Shown here: positions 1 through 7,340 of the stretch, piece by piece
Layout of the letters: the number at the start of each line of letters is the position of its first letter
Position numbering within the stretch: the first letter of the stretch is position 1
DNA from: Fusobacterium nucleatum_L
Lineage (GTDB): Bacteria > Fusobacteriota > Fusobacteriia > Fusobacteriales > Fusobacteriaceae
Assembly: GCF_050231725.1 (NCBI RefSeq)
Contig: NZ_CP077172.1
Coordinates: forward strand, 496,001-560,000
Direction of reading: 5' to 3'
Length of the DNA stretch: 64,000 nucleotides
Translations under genes and position numbers: made by a program
Notes under the pieces: generated by a model
Told to the model about the DNA's origin: nothing
What the model saw: the letters and a program-made list of their open reading frames with translations, nothing else
The model's database searches: none

Positions 1-320
1 TCCCCAAAGACTTTATGGGTTGTTAATTTCCCTCTCCTATAATCATCATTATCAAGAGCTGGCAGGTCATCATGAACAAGAGAATATGAATGTATCATCT
101 CCAATCCTATTGCAGATTTTATCCCTTTTTTTATATCCTCATTTAATAATTCTAATGTTGCAAGAAGTAAAAAAGGTCTTAATCTTTTTCCACCATTTAA
201 AATAGCATATTCCATACCCTTAGCAATAGTTTCAGGATAAGAAAGTTCTTTTAATTCTTTTTTTAATTCAGTTTCAAAAAAATCAGTTTTTTCTTTTAAA
301 TAAACTTGGAAATCATTCAT
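1..320 (-). CDS. ispA: Short-chain polyprenyl (farnesyl-type) diphosphate synthase, N-terminal part
   Basis: Partial gene running off the left edge; the window holds about the first 106 residues. The product would condense isopentenyl diphosphate onto allylic diphosphates to make farnesyl/geranyl diphosphate in the cytoplasm, feeding undecaprenyl and quinone synthesis. Visible are the family's substrate loop GGKRLRP and the first aspartate-rich motif LVHDDLPALDNDDYRRG, of the bacterial FPP synthase type. The ATG at 318-320 follows the xseB stop by one base (TAAAATG), so the two are almost certainly co-translated, an arrangement common in bacteria (xseA-xseB-ispA). Chain-length specificity cannot be judged from the fragment. 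Confidence 0.9.
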   Translation of the reverse strand, partial: MNDFQVYLKEKTDFFETELKKELKELSYPETIAKGMEYAILNGGKRLRPFLLLATLELLNEDIKKGIKSAIGLEMIHSYSLVHDDLPALDNDDYRRGKLTTHKVFG

Positions 321-321
321 T

Positions 322-534
322 TTAAATCTCCTCTATATCTATTTTACCATTTTTTTCAATAACTTTTAATAACTTACCTTCTGCTTCATTCAATATCTTA
401 GAAGATGATTTTATAAGTTTCATAGCACTTTCATATTCTTTTATTGCCTCATCCAAATTAAGTTCTCCACTTTCTAATGACTCAATAATTTTATCTAAAT
501 TTTCTAAATTTTCTTCAAAAGTATTTTTACCCAT
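322..534 (-). CDS. xseB: Exodeoxyribonuclease VII small subunit
   Basis: A 70-residue protein with the typical XseB size and pattern: FEENLENLDKIIESLESGEL followed by LDEAIKEYE, two helices that bind the large subunit XseA. The holoenzyme degrades single-stranded DNA in both directions to short oligonucleotides. XseA is not in the window. The stop abuts ispA. The gene is separated from rsmD upstream by a 212-bp gap that holds a long palindromic element, so xseB-ispA may have its own promoter or depend on read-through. Start ATG 532-534 has an AGGAAGGATA-like ribosome site just upstream. Confidence 0.93.
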   Translation of the reverse strand: MGKNTFEENLENLDKIIESLESGELNLDEAIKEYESAMKLIKSSSKILNEAEGKLLKVIEKNGKIDIEEI

Positions 535-582
535 TATCCTTCCTTTCTATAATAAAAAAATATTTATAATCAACTTACTAAA

Positions 583-739
583 TTTTTCTTGAAAGATTTA
601 CATAAAATTATTCAAATGAGATTACTGCGATGTCCATAAATGTTTGGAGAGCCTTTGTGGAGCTCGAAAAACATTTATGGCTATCAAGTAATCGAAATAT
701 GTAATTAAAAATATTAGAATTCTTTTCTTTCAAGAAAAA
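583..739. repeat. MITE-like nested palindrome between xseB and rsmD
   Basis: Perfect 14-bp terminal inverted repeats (TTTTTCTTGAAAGA at 583-596 and its complement at 726-739) enclose a second inverted pair (TTACATA 598-604 with TATGTAA about 698-704), a third (GATTACT 620-626 with AGTAATC 687-693) and a central hairpin whose 12-bp arms read CCATAAATGTTT and AAACATTTATGG around a GC-richer loop (GAGC/GCTC). The whole 157-bp block contains no ORF. It could be a miniature inverted-repeat transposable element, a REP-type unit or a structured RNA; no target-site duplication is evident. The palindromes are directly visible, the identity is inference. Confidence 0.6.
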
Positions 740-746
740 CAATTAA

Positions 747-1295
747 TCATTTTGTATAAAATGTTAATATTTTTTTATTATATTTTCTCTCATCAGTTTT
801 TCTAAATGAAGCTATCTTATCTTCCAAATCTTCAAATAGATGGTGTTCACAGATTATTAAGCCATCATCTACTAAAATATCTGCCTTATCTATAGTTTTT
901 AAAACCTTTGTAGTAATATTATCTTGATAAGGCGGATCCATAAATATTATATCGAATTTTTCTTTTTTTCTTCCTAATATTTCTACTGCTCTTATAACAT
1001 CATTTTTATAAGCTCTACACCTATCTGTAAAACCTAAGTTATCAATGTTTTCAATAATATATTTTAAAGCTTCTCCATCTTTTTCAATCATTACAGCTCT
1101 TTTAGCACCTCTACTTATTGCTTCAAGTGAGATATTTCCACTTCCACTAAATAAGTCTAAGAAAACAGAATTTTCTATGTATGGAGCAATTATTGAAAAA
1201 AGAGATTCTTTTACACTTTCAAGAGTTGGTCTTGTGTCAAAACCTTTTCTCGTCTTTATTATTCTATTTTTAGCTTCACCTGCTATTATTCTCAT
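747..1295 (-). CDS. rsmD: 16S rRNA (guanine966-N2)-methyltransferase RsmD
   Basis: 182 residues, usual RsmD length. The N-terminus MRIIAGEAKNR and the TRPT..VKESLF signature are diagnostic, followed by a SAM-binding loop (FLDLFSGSGNISLEA) and the catalytic DPPY motif (IIFMDPPYQ) that handles the exocyclic amine of guanine. It methylates G966 (E. coli numbering) in the 30S subunit. The gene starts 12 bp after the queA stop and so continues the prfA-prmC-queA run of translation genes. Confidence 0.93.
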   Translation of the reverse strand: MRIIAGEAKNRIIKTRKGFDTRPTLESVKESLFSIIAPYIENSVFLDLFSGSGNISLEAISRGAKRAVMIEKDGEALKYIIENIDNLGFTDRCRAYKNDVIRAVEILGRKKEKFDIIFMDPPYQDNITTKVLKTIDKADILVDDGLIICEHHLFEDLEDKIASFRKTDERKYNKKILTFYTK

Positions 1296-1307
1296 ATTAT
1301 CACCTAC

Positions 1308-2339
1308 TTAATAAATAAACATACTATCACCAAAGCTAAAAAAATGATATTTTTCTTTAACTGCCAGATTATATATTTCAAGCATTTTTTCTCTATCATA
1401 AAATGCTGAAACCAACATTAAAAGTGTTGATTTAGGAAGATGAAAGTTTGTTATTAAGGCATCGACTATTTTAAATTGATAGCCAGGATATATAAAAATT
1501 CCTGTATCTCTTTTCTGAGCAATTATTTTTCCATTTTCATCAACAGAAGATTCTAATGCTCTTGTTGCAGTTGTACCAACTGAAATAATCCTTCTTCCTT
1601 CTGACTTAGCTTCATTTATTATTTTAGCAACTTTTTCTGAAATTTCAAAACTTTCTTCGTGCATTTTATGTTCCAAAACATTTTCTGTTTGAACAGGTCT
1701 AAAAGTTCCCAATCCAACTTCCAAAAAAATATCAACTATCTCTACACCTTTATCTGAAATTTCCTTTAGTAACTCTTCTGTAAAGTGTAATCCAGCTGTT
1801 GGAGCAGCTACTGATTCACCTCTTTGAGCATAAACGGTTTGATATCTATCTTTGTTTTCTAGTTTTCTTGTTATATAAGGTGGCAAAGGCATAGAACCAA
1901 GCTTATCTAAGATTTCTTCGAAACTTCCTTGATAATAAAATTTTAAAATTCTATTTCCATCTTCTTTTATTTCTAAAAGCTCTGCTATTAATTCTTTATT
2001 TTCACCTATATATAACTTTTGTCCTAATTTCAATTTTTTAGCTGGTTTCAATAAACATTCCCAAGTGTCTATAGAAATTCTTTTTATTAAAAGAACTTCT
2101 AAAACTCCACCACTCTCCTTATGACCATATATTCTAGCAGGTATTACTTTAGTTGCATTTCTAACTAAAATATCTCCTTTTTCTAAATAATCAATTATAT
2201 TATAGAAATTTTTATGTTCTATGCTTCCAGCTTTTCTATCAATTAACATAAGTTTAGCTGAATCTCTAGGTTCTCTTGGCTTTTGACCTATAAGTTCCTC
2301 AGGTAAAAAATAATCATAATCACTCAGATAAGTTGACAT
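1308..2339 (-). CDS. queA: S-adenosylmethionine:tRNA ribosyltransferase-isomerase QueA
   Basis: 343 residues from the ATG at 2337-2339. The enzyme transfers the ribosyl group of SAM to preQ1 in tRNA wobble position 34, giving epoxyqueuosine. Family landmarks: MSTYLSDYDYFLPEELIGQ start, RDSAKLM, AAPTAGLHFT, GLGTFRPV, HEESFEIS, SVGTTATRALES and the C-terminal NFHLPKSTLLMLVSAF. A longer reading frame begins 33 bp upstream, but the family start and the purine-rich GAGGAAGAGGA directly before the chosen ATG favour this one. It overlaps the 3' end of prmC by 20 bp, indicating translational coupling. Confidence 0.95.
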   Translation of the reverse strand: MSTYLSDYDYFLPEELIGQKPREPRDSAKLMLIDRKAGSIEHKNFYNIIDYLEKGDILVRNATKVIPARIYGHKESGGVLEVLLIKRISIDTWECLLKPAKKLKLGQKLYIGENKELIAELLEIKEDGNRILKFYYQGSFEEILDKLGSMPLPPYITRKLENKDRYQTVYAQRGESVAAPTAGLHFTEELLKEISDKGVEIVDIFLEVGLGTFRPVQTENVLEHKMHEESFEISEKVAKIINEAKSEGRRIISVGTTATRALESSVDENGKIIAQKRDTGIFIYPGYQFKIVDALITNFHLPKSTLLMLVSAFYDREKMLEIYNLAVKEKYHFFSFGDSMFIY

Positions 2340-3471
2340 CTTCCTCTTCCTCAATTTCTTCAAAATTCTCATTTTTTATTGCTTTTTTAGCAATCACTAC
2401 TCTATCATTTCCACCATAATCTTTTATAACAGATAAAACAGAAAAATTATTATCCTGTAAAATTTTTGAAACATCTTTTGCTTGATTATATCCAATTTCA
2501 TAAGCTAAATAGCCTGTATCTTTTAAATACTCTCCTGCAAATTTAGATATTTCTTTATAGAAACGTAAACCATCTCCTAAGTCTGTTAAAGCATTTTGAG
2601 GCTCATAGTTTTTAACTTCTGGCATAAGAGTTTCATATTCTTCTTTACTTATATATGGTGGGTTTGAAACTATTAAATCATATTTAAATTCTCTATCAAG
2701 TTTTTCAAATAAATTGGATTCTATAAATTTAACATTTTCTATTTTATTTAATATTTTATTTTCATTTGCAAGTTTAAGAGCTTTTTCATTTATATCAATT
2801 CCTGTTACAGAACTTGATTTTAATTCATTTGCAATAGCTATTGATATAGCACCACTTCCAGTACCTATATCTAAAATATTAGGCTCTTCAACATCTCTCA
2901 TAAGTTGAATACATTGTTCAACTAAAATTTCTGTGTCTGCTCTTGGAATCAAGACCCCTTCACTTACTTTAAATGGTAAGGCATAAAATTCCCATTCTCC
3001 TAAAATATATTGAAGTGGTTTTCTCTTTTTAGCTCTAAGAACTAACATCTCTCTGATTTTATCTTTATCTTCTTCTTTAATTTCTCTTGACATACTATAT
3101 TTTAAAGTATTTCTACTAACTTTTAGAACATCCGAAAATATATATTCAGCATCTAACAATGAGCTTGGAATTCCATTTTTTTTAAGATATTCTACAGATT
3201 TATTAAAAATATCTAAATTTTCTTCTCTATAATCTTTCTTTTCACCTTTCAGCTCATCAAAAGTTTTAGTTTCCTCTACCATTTTCTTTAAATATTGTTT
3301 AATTGAATTTTTTTCTTCATCTGATAATTCTCTTTCATAGTGAATATAAAGGGCTATTCTATCAAGATTTAAAACATAAGATACTAGTTTTTCTGCTTCT
3401 AAACGGGGTTTTGAAAAAGAGTATTTTTTCAAATACTCTTCAGAAAATTTTAATATTTCTACTAAATTCAT
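2320..3471 (-). CDS. prmC: Peptide chain release factor N5-glutamine methyltransferase PrmC with duplicated N-terminal domain
   Basis: 383 residues, about 100 longer than typical PrmC. It methylates the glutamine of the GGQ motif of release factors. The SAM loop (ILDIGTGSGAISIAI, near 199-213) and the catalytic NPPY (270-273) are intact. The extra length is N-terminal: residues 1-65 (EEYLKKYSFSKPRLEAEKLV) and 86-147 (VEYLKKNGIPSSLLDAEYIF) look like two copies of the helical release-factor-binding domain. The C-terminus ends in an acidic tail (FEEIEEEEDV). The start ATG overlaps the prfA stop (TAATG), the classical prfA-prmC pairing. Confidence 0.93.
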   Translation of the reverse strand: MNLVEILKFSEEYLKKYSFSKPRLEAEKLVSYVLNLDRIALYIHYERELSDEEKNSIKQYLKKMVEETKTFDELKGEKKDYREENLDIFNKSVEYLKKNGIPSSLLDAEYIFSDVLKVSRNTLKYSMSREIKEEDKDKIREMLVLRAKKRKPLQYILGEWEFYALPFKVSEGVLIPRADTEILVEQCIQLMRDVEEPNILDIGTGSGAISIAIANELKSSSVTGIDINEKALKLANENKILNKIENVKFIESNLFEKLDREFKYDLIVSNPPYISKEEYETLMPEVKNYEPQNALTDLGDGLRFYKEISKFAGEYLKDTGYLAYEIGYNQAKDVSKILQDNNFSVLSVIKDYGGNDRVVIAKKAIKNENFEEIEEEEDVNLSE

Positions 3472-4544
3472 TATTGTTCTGAAGCAGATAACAATTCTGC
3501 TTGATGGAAAGTTATAAGTGCATCAATCATTTCATCTATATCCCCGTCTAAAAATGCTTCTAGTTGATGTACTGTAAGTTTTATTCTATGATCCGTAATT
3601 CTTCCATCTGGGAAGTTATACGTTCTAATTTTTTCAGCTCTATCTCCTGTTCCTACTTGTAATCTTCTTTCAGATTCAACTTCACTTCTTTGTTTTTCTT
3701 GTTCCATTTCATAAAGTTTAGTAAGTAAGTGTTTCATGGCTTTTTCTCTATTTTTTAATTGTGATCTTTCATCTTGACATTGAACTACTATTCCACTAGG
3801 TAAGTGAGTAATTCTTACAGCAGAGTCAGTCATGTTAACATGTTGTCCTCCTGCTCCACCAGATCTATATGTATCTATTTTTAAATCCTTAGGGTCAACT
3901 GTAACTTCTTGTACATCTTCAACTTCAGGTAAAACCGCAACAGTTGCTGTTGAAGTATGAATTCTTCCGGAAGCTTCTGTTTTCGGAACTCTTTGTACTC
4001 TATGAACTCCAGATTCAAATTTTAATCTTGAGTATGCTCCTAGACCAATTATAGTAAAAGCAATTTCTTTTAAACCATTTAATTCCCCATCTTGTTTTTC
4101 TATAATTTCAATTTTCCATTTTCTTCTTTCTGCGTATCTTGAATACATTCTAAATAAGTCTGCTGCAAATAGAGCTGCCTCGTCTCCACCAGCTCCACCT
4201 CTTATTTCAACAATAACATTCTTATCATCATTTTTATCTTTTGGTAATAGTAATATTTTTAATTCCTCTTCAAGACTTGGTAATTTTTCTTCTGCTTCTT
4301 TTAACTCTTCATTAAGCATTTCTTTCATATCAGAATCTTTTTCTGTTTTAAAGCTTTCTTTAATAAACTCAATGTCTTCTACATATTTTTTATATTCTTT
4401 ATATTTCTCAACAATTTCTGTTATTTCATTTATGGCTTTATTACATTCTATCATTTTTTTAGAATCTGCTAGAACCTCTGGACTAACTAGCATTTTATTA
4501 AGTTCATCATATCTATCAACAACTTCTTCTAATTTATCAAACAT
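3471..4544 (-). CDS. prfA: Peptide chain release factor 1
   Basis: 357 residues, standard RF1 length. Recognises UAA/UAG and triggers hydrolysis of peptidyl-tRNA. The GGQ loop is clear (RSGGAGGQHVNMTDSAVRI), preceded by VHRVQRVPKTEASGRIHTS and followed by the C-terminal domain with VQCQDERSQLKNREKA. The GGQ glutamine is the substrate of the prmC product encoded immediately downstream. The upstream neighbour (GerMN-like protein) ends 14 bp before the start, so prfA may share a transcript with the amidase genes. Confidence 0.96.
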   Translation of the reverse strand: MFDKLEEVVDRYDELNKMLVSPEVLADSKKMIECNKAINEITEIVEKYKEYKKYVEDIEFIKESFKTEKDSDMKEMLNEELKEAEEKLPSLEEELKILLLPKDKNDDKNVIVEIRGGAGGDEAALFAADLFRMYSRYAERRKWKIEIIEKQDGELNGLKEIAFTIIGLGAYSRLKFESGVHRVQRVPKTEASGRIHTSTATVAVLPEVEDVQEVTVDPKDLKIDTYRSGGAGGQHVNMTDSAVRITHLPSGIVVQCQDERSQLKNREKAMKHLLTKLYEMEQEKQRSEVESERRLQVGTGDRAEKIRTYNFPDGRITDHRIKLTVHQLEAFLDGDIDEMIDALITFHQAELLSASEQ

Positions 4545-4558
4545 TTTAACTCCTCTTA

Positions 4559-4978
4559 TTATATTAAATTAATTTCTTCAATTCCTGTTATTTCTTCGGT
4601 TGTCATCTGTAAAGCATTTAAAAAAGCTTCAGACAAATCTTTATTATTAAATTCGTAATATACTGTATCATCACTAAAATAAATATTCACTAACTCTAAA
4701 TTTGATGAATATTTTTTAATCATATCTTCAACTGCTAATTTTAATAAATCACTTATTGAAGCCTGTTTTAAAGTAAGTATATATTTACTAGGATTATCTG
4801 ATCCTTTATTAACAGCATAAACATTTAACTCCACCATTTCTTCTTTTTTTATTTCAACTTTTTTAACTTCAATTTCTTTAATTTTTTCTTTTGAAGGCAT
4901 AAGTAAAGTAACAACAAGTAAAATAATAGTAATTATAGCTAAAATAATAGTTAAACTAAGCCTTTTATTTTTTTTCAT
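4559..4978 (-). CDS. Membrane-anchored GerMN-like protein
   Basis: 139 residues. One N-terminal membrane helix (about residues 8-28, LTIILAIITIILLVVTLLM) is followed by a charged linker and a domain of about 90 residues (ELNVYAVNK..., ILTLKQASISDLLKLAVEDM, YFSDDTVYYEFNN) whose strand-helix pattern resembles the GerMN domain, a putative peptidoglycan- or ligand-binding fold found in Gram-positive lipoproteins. It is encoded 4 bp after a periplasmic amidase, which supports a cell-wall role. The domain call comes from pattern only; function is unknown. Confidence 0.6.
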   Translation of the reverse strand: MKKNKRLSLTIILAIITIILLVVTLLMPSKEKIKEIEVKKVEIKKEEMVELNVYAVNKGSDNPSKYILTLKQASISDLLKLAVEDMIKKYSSNLELVNIYFSDDTVYYEFNNKDLSEAFLNALQMTTEEITGIEEINLI

Positions 4979-4982
4979 TTCA

Positions 4983-6011
4983 TCACCTTGTTAAATATTC
5001 TCTAATTGATTTTGCAGTTTCTTCAGCCATTTTTTTCTGAGATGAACTGTCAACTAAAATTTCTGCATCATAAGAATTACTTACAAAACCTAACTCTATT
5101 AATACACCTGTTCCATTAAATCCTCTCAATACAGCAAAATTTGCTCCATGAACTCCACCATTTCTCATATCTAATCTATCTGAAATATTTTCTACTATTT
5201 TTTTAGCAAGTCTTATAGAGTTTTCTTGATTTTTTTTGTAAGCTAATTCACCAGATATTTGAATTATCTTGTCACTACTATCTCCATATTTTTCACCTAT
5301 ACTGTTTTCAAAATTGGCAATTCTTTCTGCATAGGGTGATGATTTTTTAGAGAAGTAAAAAACTTCAACTCCATTAGCACTCTTATTTTCAGCAGCATTA
5401 GCATGAACGCTTACAAACAAAGCTGCCTTATTTTTATTTCCTATTTTGGGTCTTTCACTTAAAACAACAAAAAAATCTGAATCTCTTGTCATTATTACAT
5501 TAAAATCTTTTGAAAGCTCCTCTTTTAAATAAGTACTAACTGCTAGAACGATTTTCTTCTCTACTACTGAACCTCTCATAGCTCCTGGATCTTTTCCGCC
5601 ATGCCCTGGGTCTATAACTATAACATGTCTATTCTTTGAAGTTCTTCTCAAATTTAATTCTATTTTCTTATTTGTAGCATCCATGGAATAAGAAACTTTT
5701 GGAGCCACTTGTAATGTTAATGAAACACTATCTTTTGATTTATCTATTATTATATTCTCAAAAAAATTGGAACTTTGAATATCTGCCTCTAGATTCTTTG
5801 AAAATTTATCAAAAGAGTTACTATCCAAATTTTGAATTTCTATGTATATAAGTCTTGATTCTTCATCAGCACTTATTAAACATTCTCCATTAGTTGAATT
5901 TAGATCAATAGAAAATTTGTCATTAGAAAATTTTACATCATTTATCTTTGCAGAAAATGATAGTACTGACAAAAGAAAAAAGAAAAAAATAATAATTGAT
6001 TTTCTTTTCAT
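4983..6011 (-). CDS. N-acetylmuramoyl-L-alanine amidase (AmiC type) with signal peptide
   Basis: 342 residues. Signal peptide at 1-20 (IIIFFFFLLSVLSFSAK), then an AMIN-like beta-rich region (about 20-125) and an Amidase_3 catalytic domain (about 128-342). The zinc ligands are apparent: His in VIVIDPGHGGKDPGA, Glu in SVVEKKIV and His in LFVSVHANA; the catalytic Glu is in GVLIELGFVSN. It would cleave the amide bond between MurNAc and L-Ala in the periplasm during cell separation. It heads the group amidase, GerMN-like protein, prfA. Confidence 0.9.
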   Translation of the reverse strand: MKRKSIIIFFFFLLSVLSFSAKINDVKFSNDKFSIDLNSTNGECLISADEESRLIYIEIQNLDSNSFDKFSKNLEADIQSSNFFENIIIDKSKDSVSLTLQVAPKVSYSMDATNKKIELNLRRTSKNRHVIVIDPGHGGKDPGAMRGSVVEKKIVLAVSTYLKEELSKDFNVIMTRDSDFFVVLSERPKIGNKNKAALFVSVHANAAENKSANGVEVFYFSKKSSPYAERIANFENSIGEKYGDSSDKIIQISGELAYKKNQENSIRLAKKIVENISDRLDMRNGGVHGANFAVLRGFNGTGVLIELGFVSNSYDAEILVDSSSQKKMAEETAKSIREYLTR

Positions 6012-6080
6012 AATTTAATACATCCTTAATATTATCTTGTTATTTAAGAATAAAAATACTCTATAAAAAATTTTCAATAA

Positions 6081-6104
6081 TAAAAACGACAAGATTTTGT
6101 CGTT
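6081..6104 (-). terminator. Terminator-like hairpin after yajC
   Basis: 8-bp stem AACGACAA (6085-6092) and TTGTCGTT (6097-6104) with a 4-base loop directly after the yajC stop, followed on the minus strand by a T-rich tract (TTTTTATTATTG). It separates yajC from the amidase group. Confidence 0.6.
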
Positions 6105-6105
6105 C

Positions 6106-6387
6106 TTATTGTTGACTGTTGATAACATTTGCAATAGCAGATTTTCTAAAAGTTAATTTAACTCCTTTATCCACTCTGATCTCAACATAATCTTCTCCAA
6201 CAAAAGCTATTGTTCCTTTAATTCCACCAATAGTTATTACTTCTGTTCCTTCTTTTAAAGAATTAAGAAGATCTTGTTGTTGTTTTTGCTTTTTCTTATT
6301 AGGTCTAATTATTAAAAAATAAAAAATAGCAATCCAAACAACGATAATAATTCCTGTACTTCCATACTTGGCAAATAATTCTTGCAT
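6106..6387 (-). CDS. yajC: Preprotein translocase subunit YajC
   Basis: 93 residues from ATG 6385-6387. YajC joins SecDF next to the SecYEG channel in the inner membrane. One membrane helix (about 9-28, GIIIVVWIAIFYFLIIRP) is followed by the diagnostic KKKQKQQQDLLNSLKEGTEV ITIGG and a small cytosolic domain. A reading frame extends 45 bp further upstream, but AGGAGGA four bases before the chosen ATG settles the start. A strong promoter lies just upstream; the gene is apparently monocistronic. Confidence 0.93.
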   Translation of the reverse strand: MQELFAKYGSTGIIIVVWIAIFYFLIIRPNKKKQKQQQDLLNSLKEGTEVITIGGIKGTIAFVGEDYVEIRVDKGVKLTFRKSAIANVINSQQ

Positions 6388-6422
6388 TTTTCCTCCTAAT
6401 AAATAAGTAAATATATATAAAA

Positions 6423-6451
6423 AGTATAACATGATTAAGCTTCTAATGCAA
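6423..6451 (-). promoter_or_regulatory. yajC promoter (extended -10)
   Basis: -35 TTGCAT (complement 6446-6451), 17-bp spacer, -10 TATACT (complement 6423-6428) with the TGn extension (TGTTATACT). The predicted start is about 30 bp upstream of the yajC ATG. The rest of the 442-bp gap 6388-6829 holds AT-rich sequence without ORFs (6452-6602), a small RNA candidate and the nrd terminator. Confidence 0.7.
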
Positions 6452-6602
6452 ATTATATTATCAACTTTTTATACTTAAATAAATTTTTTTTAATTAGATT
6501 CAATAAAAATCATTTTATAAAAAATTTTTATTTTCAAAATTATTTTTTCTATTTGATTTCAATGTAAAAATAAAAATTTCAATATTTTTTTATAAAAAGT
6601 TG

Positions 6603-6631
6603 TTGACAAAATAAATAAATAATGTTATATT
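6603..6631 (+). promoter_or_regulatory. Strong promoter of the candidate small RNA
   Basis: TTGACA (6603-6608), exactly 17 bp, TATATT (6626-6631): a near-consensus sigma-70 promoter pointing right. No ORF follows it before an intrinsic terminator at 6671-6708, so it appears to drive a non-coding transcript. Confidence 0.7.
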
Positions 6632-6637
6632 TATCTT

Positions 6638-6710
6638 GTATCGTTTCCTTAATTATAGTTTAATTTCTACAAAAAAGCCCGAACTTGCAAAAAGTTGAGG
6701 GCTTTTTTGT
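6638..6710 (+). ncRNA. Candidate ~70-nt small RNA
   Basis: Predicted transcript between the promoter at 6603-6631 and a terminator (stem AAAAAAGCCC/GGGCTTTTTT, with an inner AACTT/AAGTT helix). The 5' half (6638-6670) is unstructured and pyrimidine-rich (TCGTTTCCTTAATT), a possible seed. There is no plausible ORF. I do not recognise a known RNA family. The signals are visible in sequence; existence and function as an sRNA are inferred. Confidence 0.5.
6671..6708 (+). terminator. Intrinsic terminator of the candidate small RNA
   Basis: 10-bp arms AAAAAAGCCC (6671-6680) and GGGCTTTTTT (6699-6708), with an internal AACTT/AAGTT pair. The A/T flanks make it usable from both strands. Confidence 0.75.
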
Positions 6711-6764
6711 TGGGGGAGTATATTTTTGTTGATAATTTGTTTGCACCAAATTTAATATAAGTTA

Positions 6765-6810
6765 ATAAAAAACTGCACCTCCAATCATCTGTCCAAGATT
6801 TAAGTGCAGT
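6765..6810 (-). terminator. Terminator of the nrdD-nrdG operon
   Basis: ACTGCAC (6772-6778) pairs with GTGCAGT (6804-6810) across a 25-base loop; on the minus strand the stem is followed by TTTTTTATTAAC. It lies 20 bp past the nrdG stop. Confidence 0.65.
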
Positions 6811-6829
6811 TCAACTACAATTCTTTTTA

Positions 6830-7336
6830 TTAAATGTATTCGATAACTTCATTTCTTTCTAAACTTTTCTTTATATCAATAACTCTTTGATTGGAACTAC
6901 CTCTCCATTTTAAATTTAAATTTTTTAAACTATCTATAAATTTCCCTTCAATTAAAATATCACATTCTTTTATTAGAGAAAATCTGTTTTCATCCTCTAA
7001 TATTTCTTCCCAAGTGAAACCACTCCATATCCAAATATCTCTATCAGGTAAATTTTCTTTAAATTTTTTAATAAACTTTAAAAGAGGATTAATATTTTTG
7101 GGATAAGTTGGGTCTCCACCTAAAAGTGAAAGACCCTTTATTGTTTTTCCATATTTTTTGAAATATTCTATAATTTCATTTTCTTCTTTTTCAGTAAATT
7201 TTTTTCCATAAGATTCATTCCAAGTTTCCTGATTGAAGCAGTTTTTACAACAATGAGTGCAACCACTTACAAACAAACTTACTCTTATACCTTTTCCATT
7301 AATCATATCTGCATATTTAATCCCCGAATAATTCAT
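6830..7336 (-). CDS. nrdG: Anaerobic ribonucleotide reductase activating protein (radical SAM)
   Basis: 168 residues. NrdG uses a [4Fe-4S] cluster and SAM to install the glycyl radical on NrdD. The cluster ligands form the CX3CX2C motif in SGCTHCCKNCFNQETW; LSLLGGDPTYP is the SAM-contacting GGDP motif. It is encoded 4 bp after nrdD, with no gap for a separate promoter. Length and motifs are typical of the family. Confidence 0.95.
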   Translation of the reverse strand: MNYSGIKYADMINGKGIRVSLFVSGCTHCCKNCFNQETWNESYGKKFTEKEENEIIEYFKKYGKTIKGLSLLGGDPTYPKNINPLLKFIKKFKENLPDRDIWIWSGFTWEEILEDENRFSLIKECDILIEGKFIDSLKNLNLKWRGSSNQRVIDIKKSLERNEVIEYI

Positions 7337-7340
7337 CTCT

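Noticed and set aside
1045..1311. 88-residue plus-strand ORF
   Set aside because: Shadow of rsmD on the opposite strand, without ribosome site.
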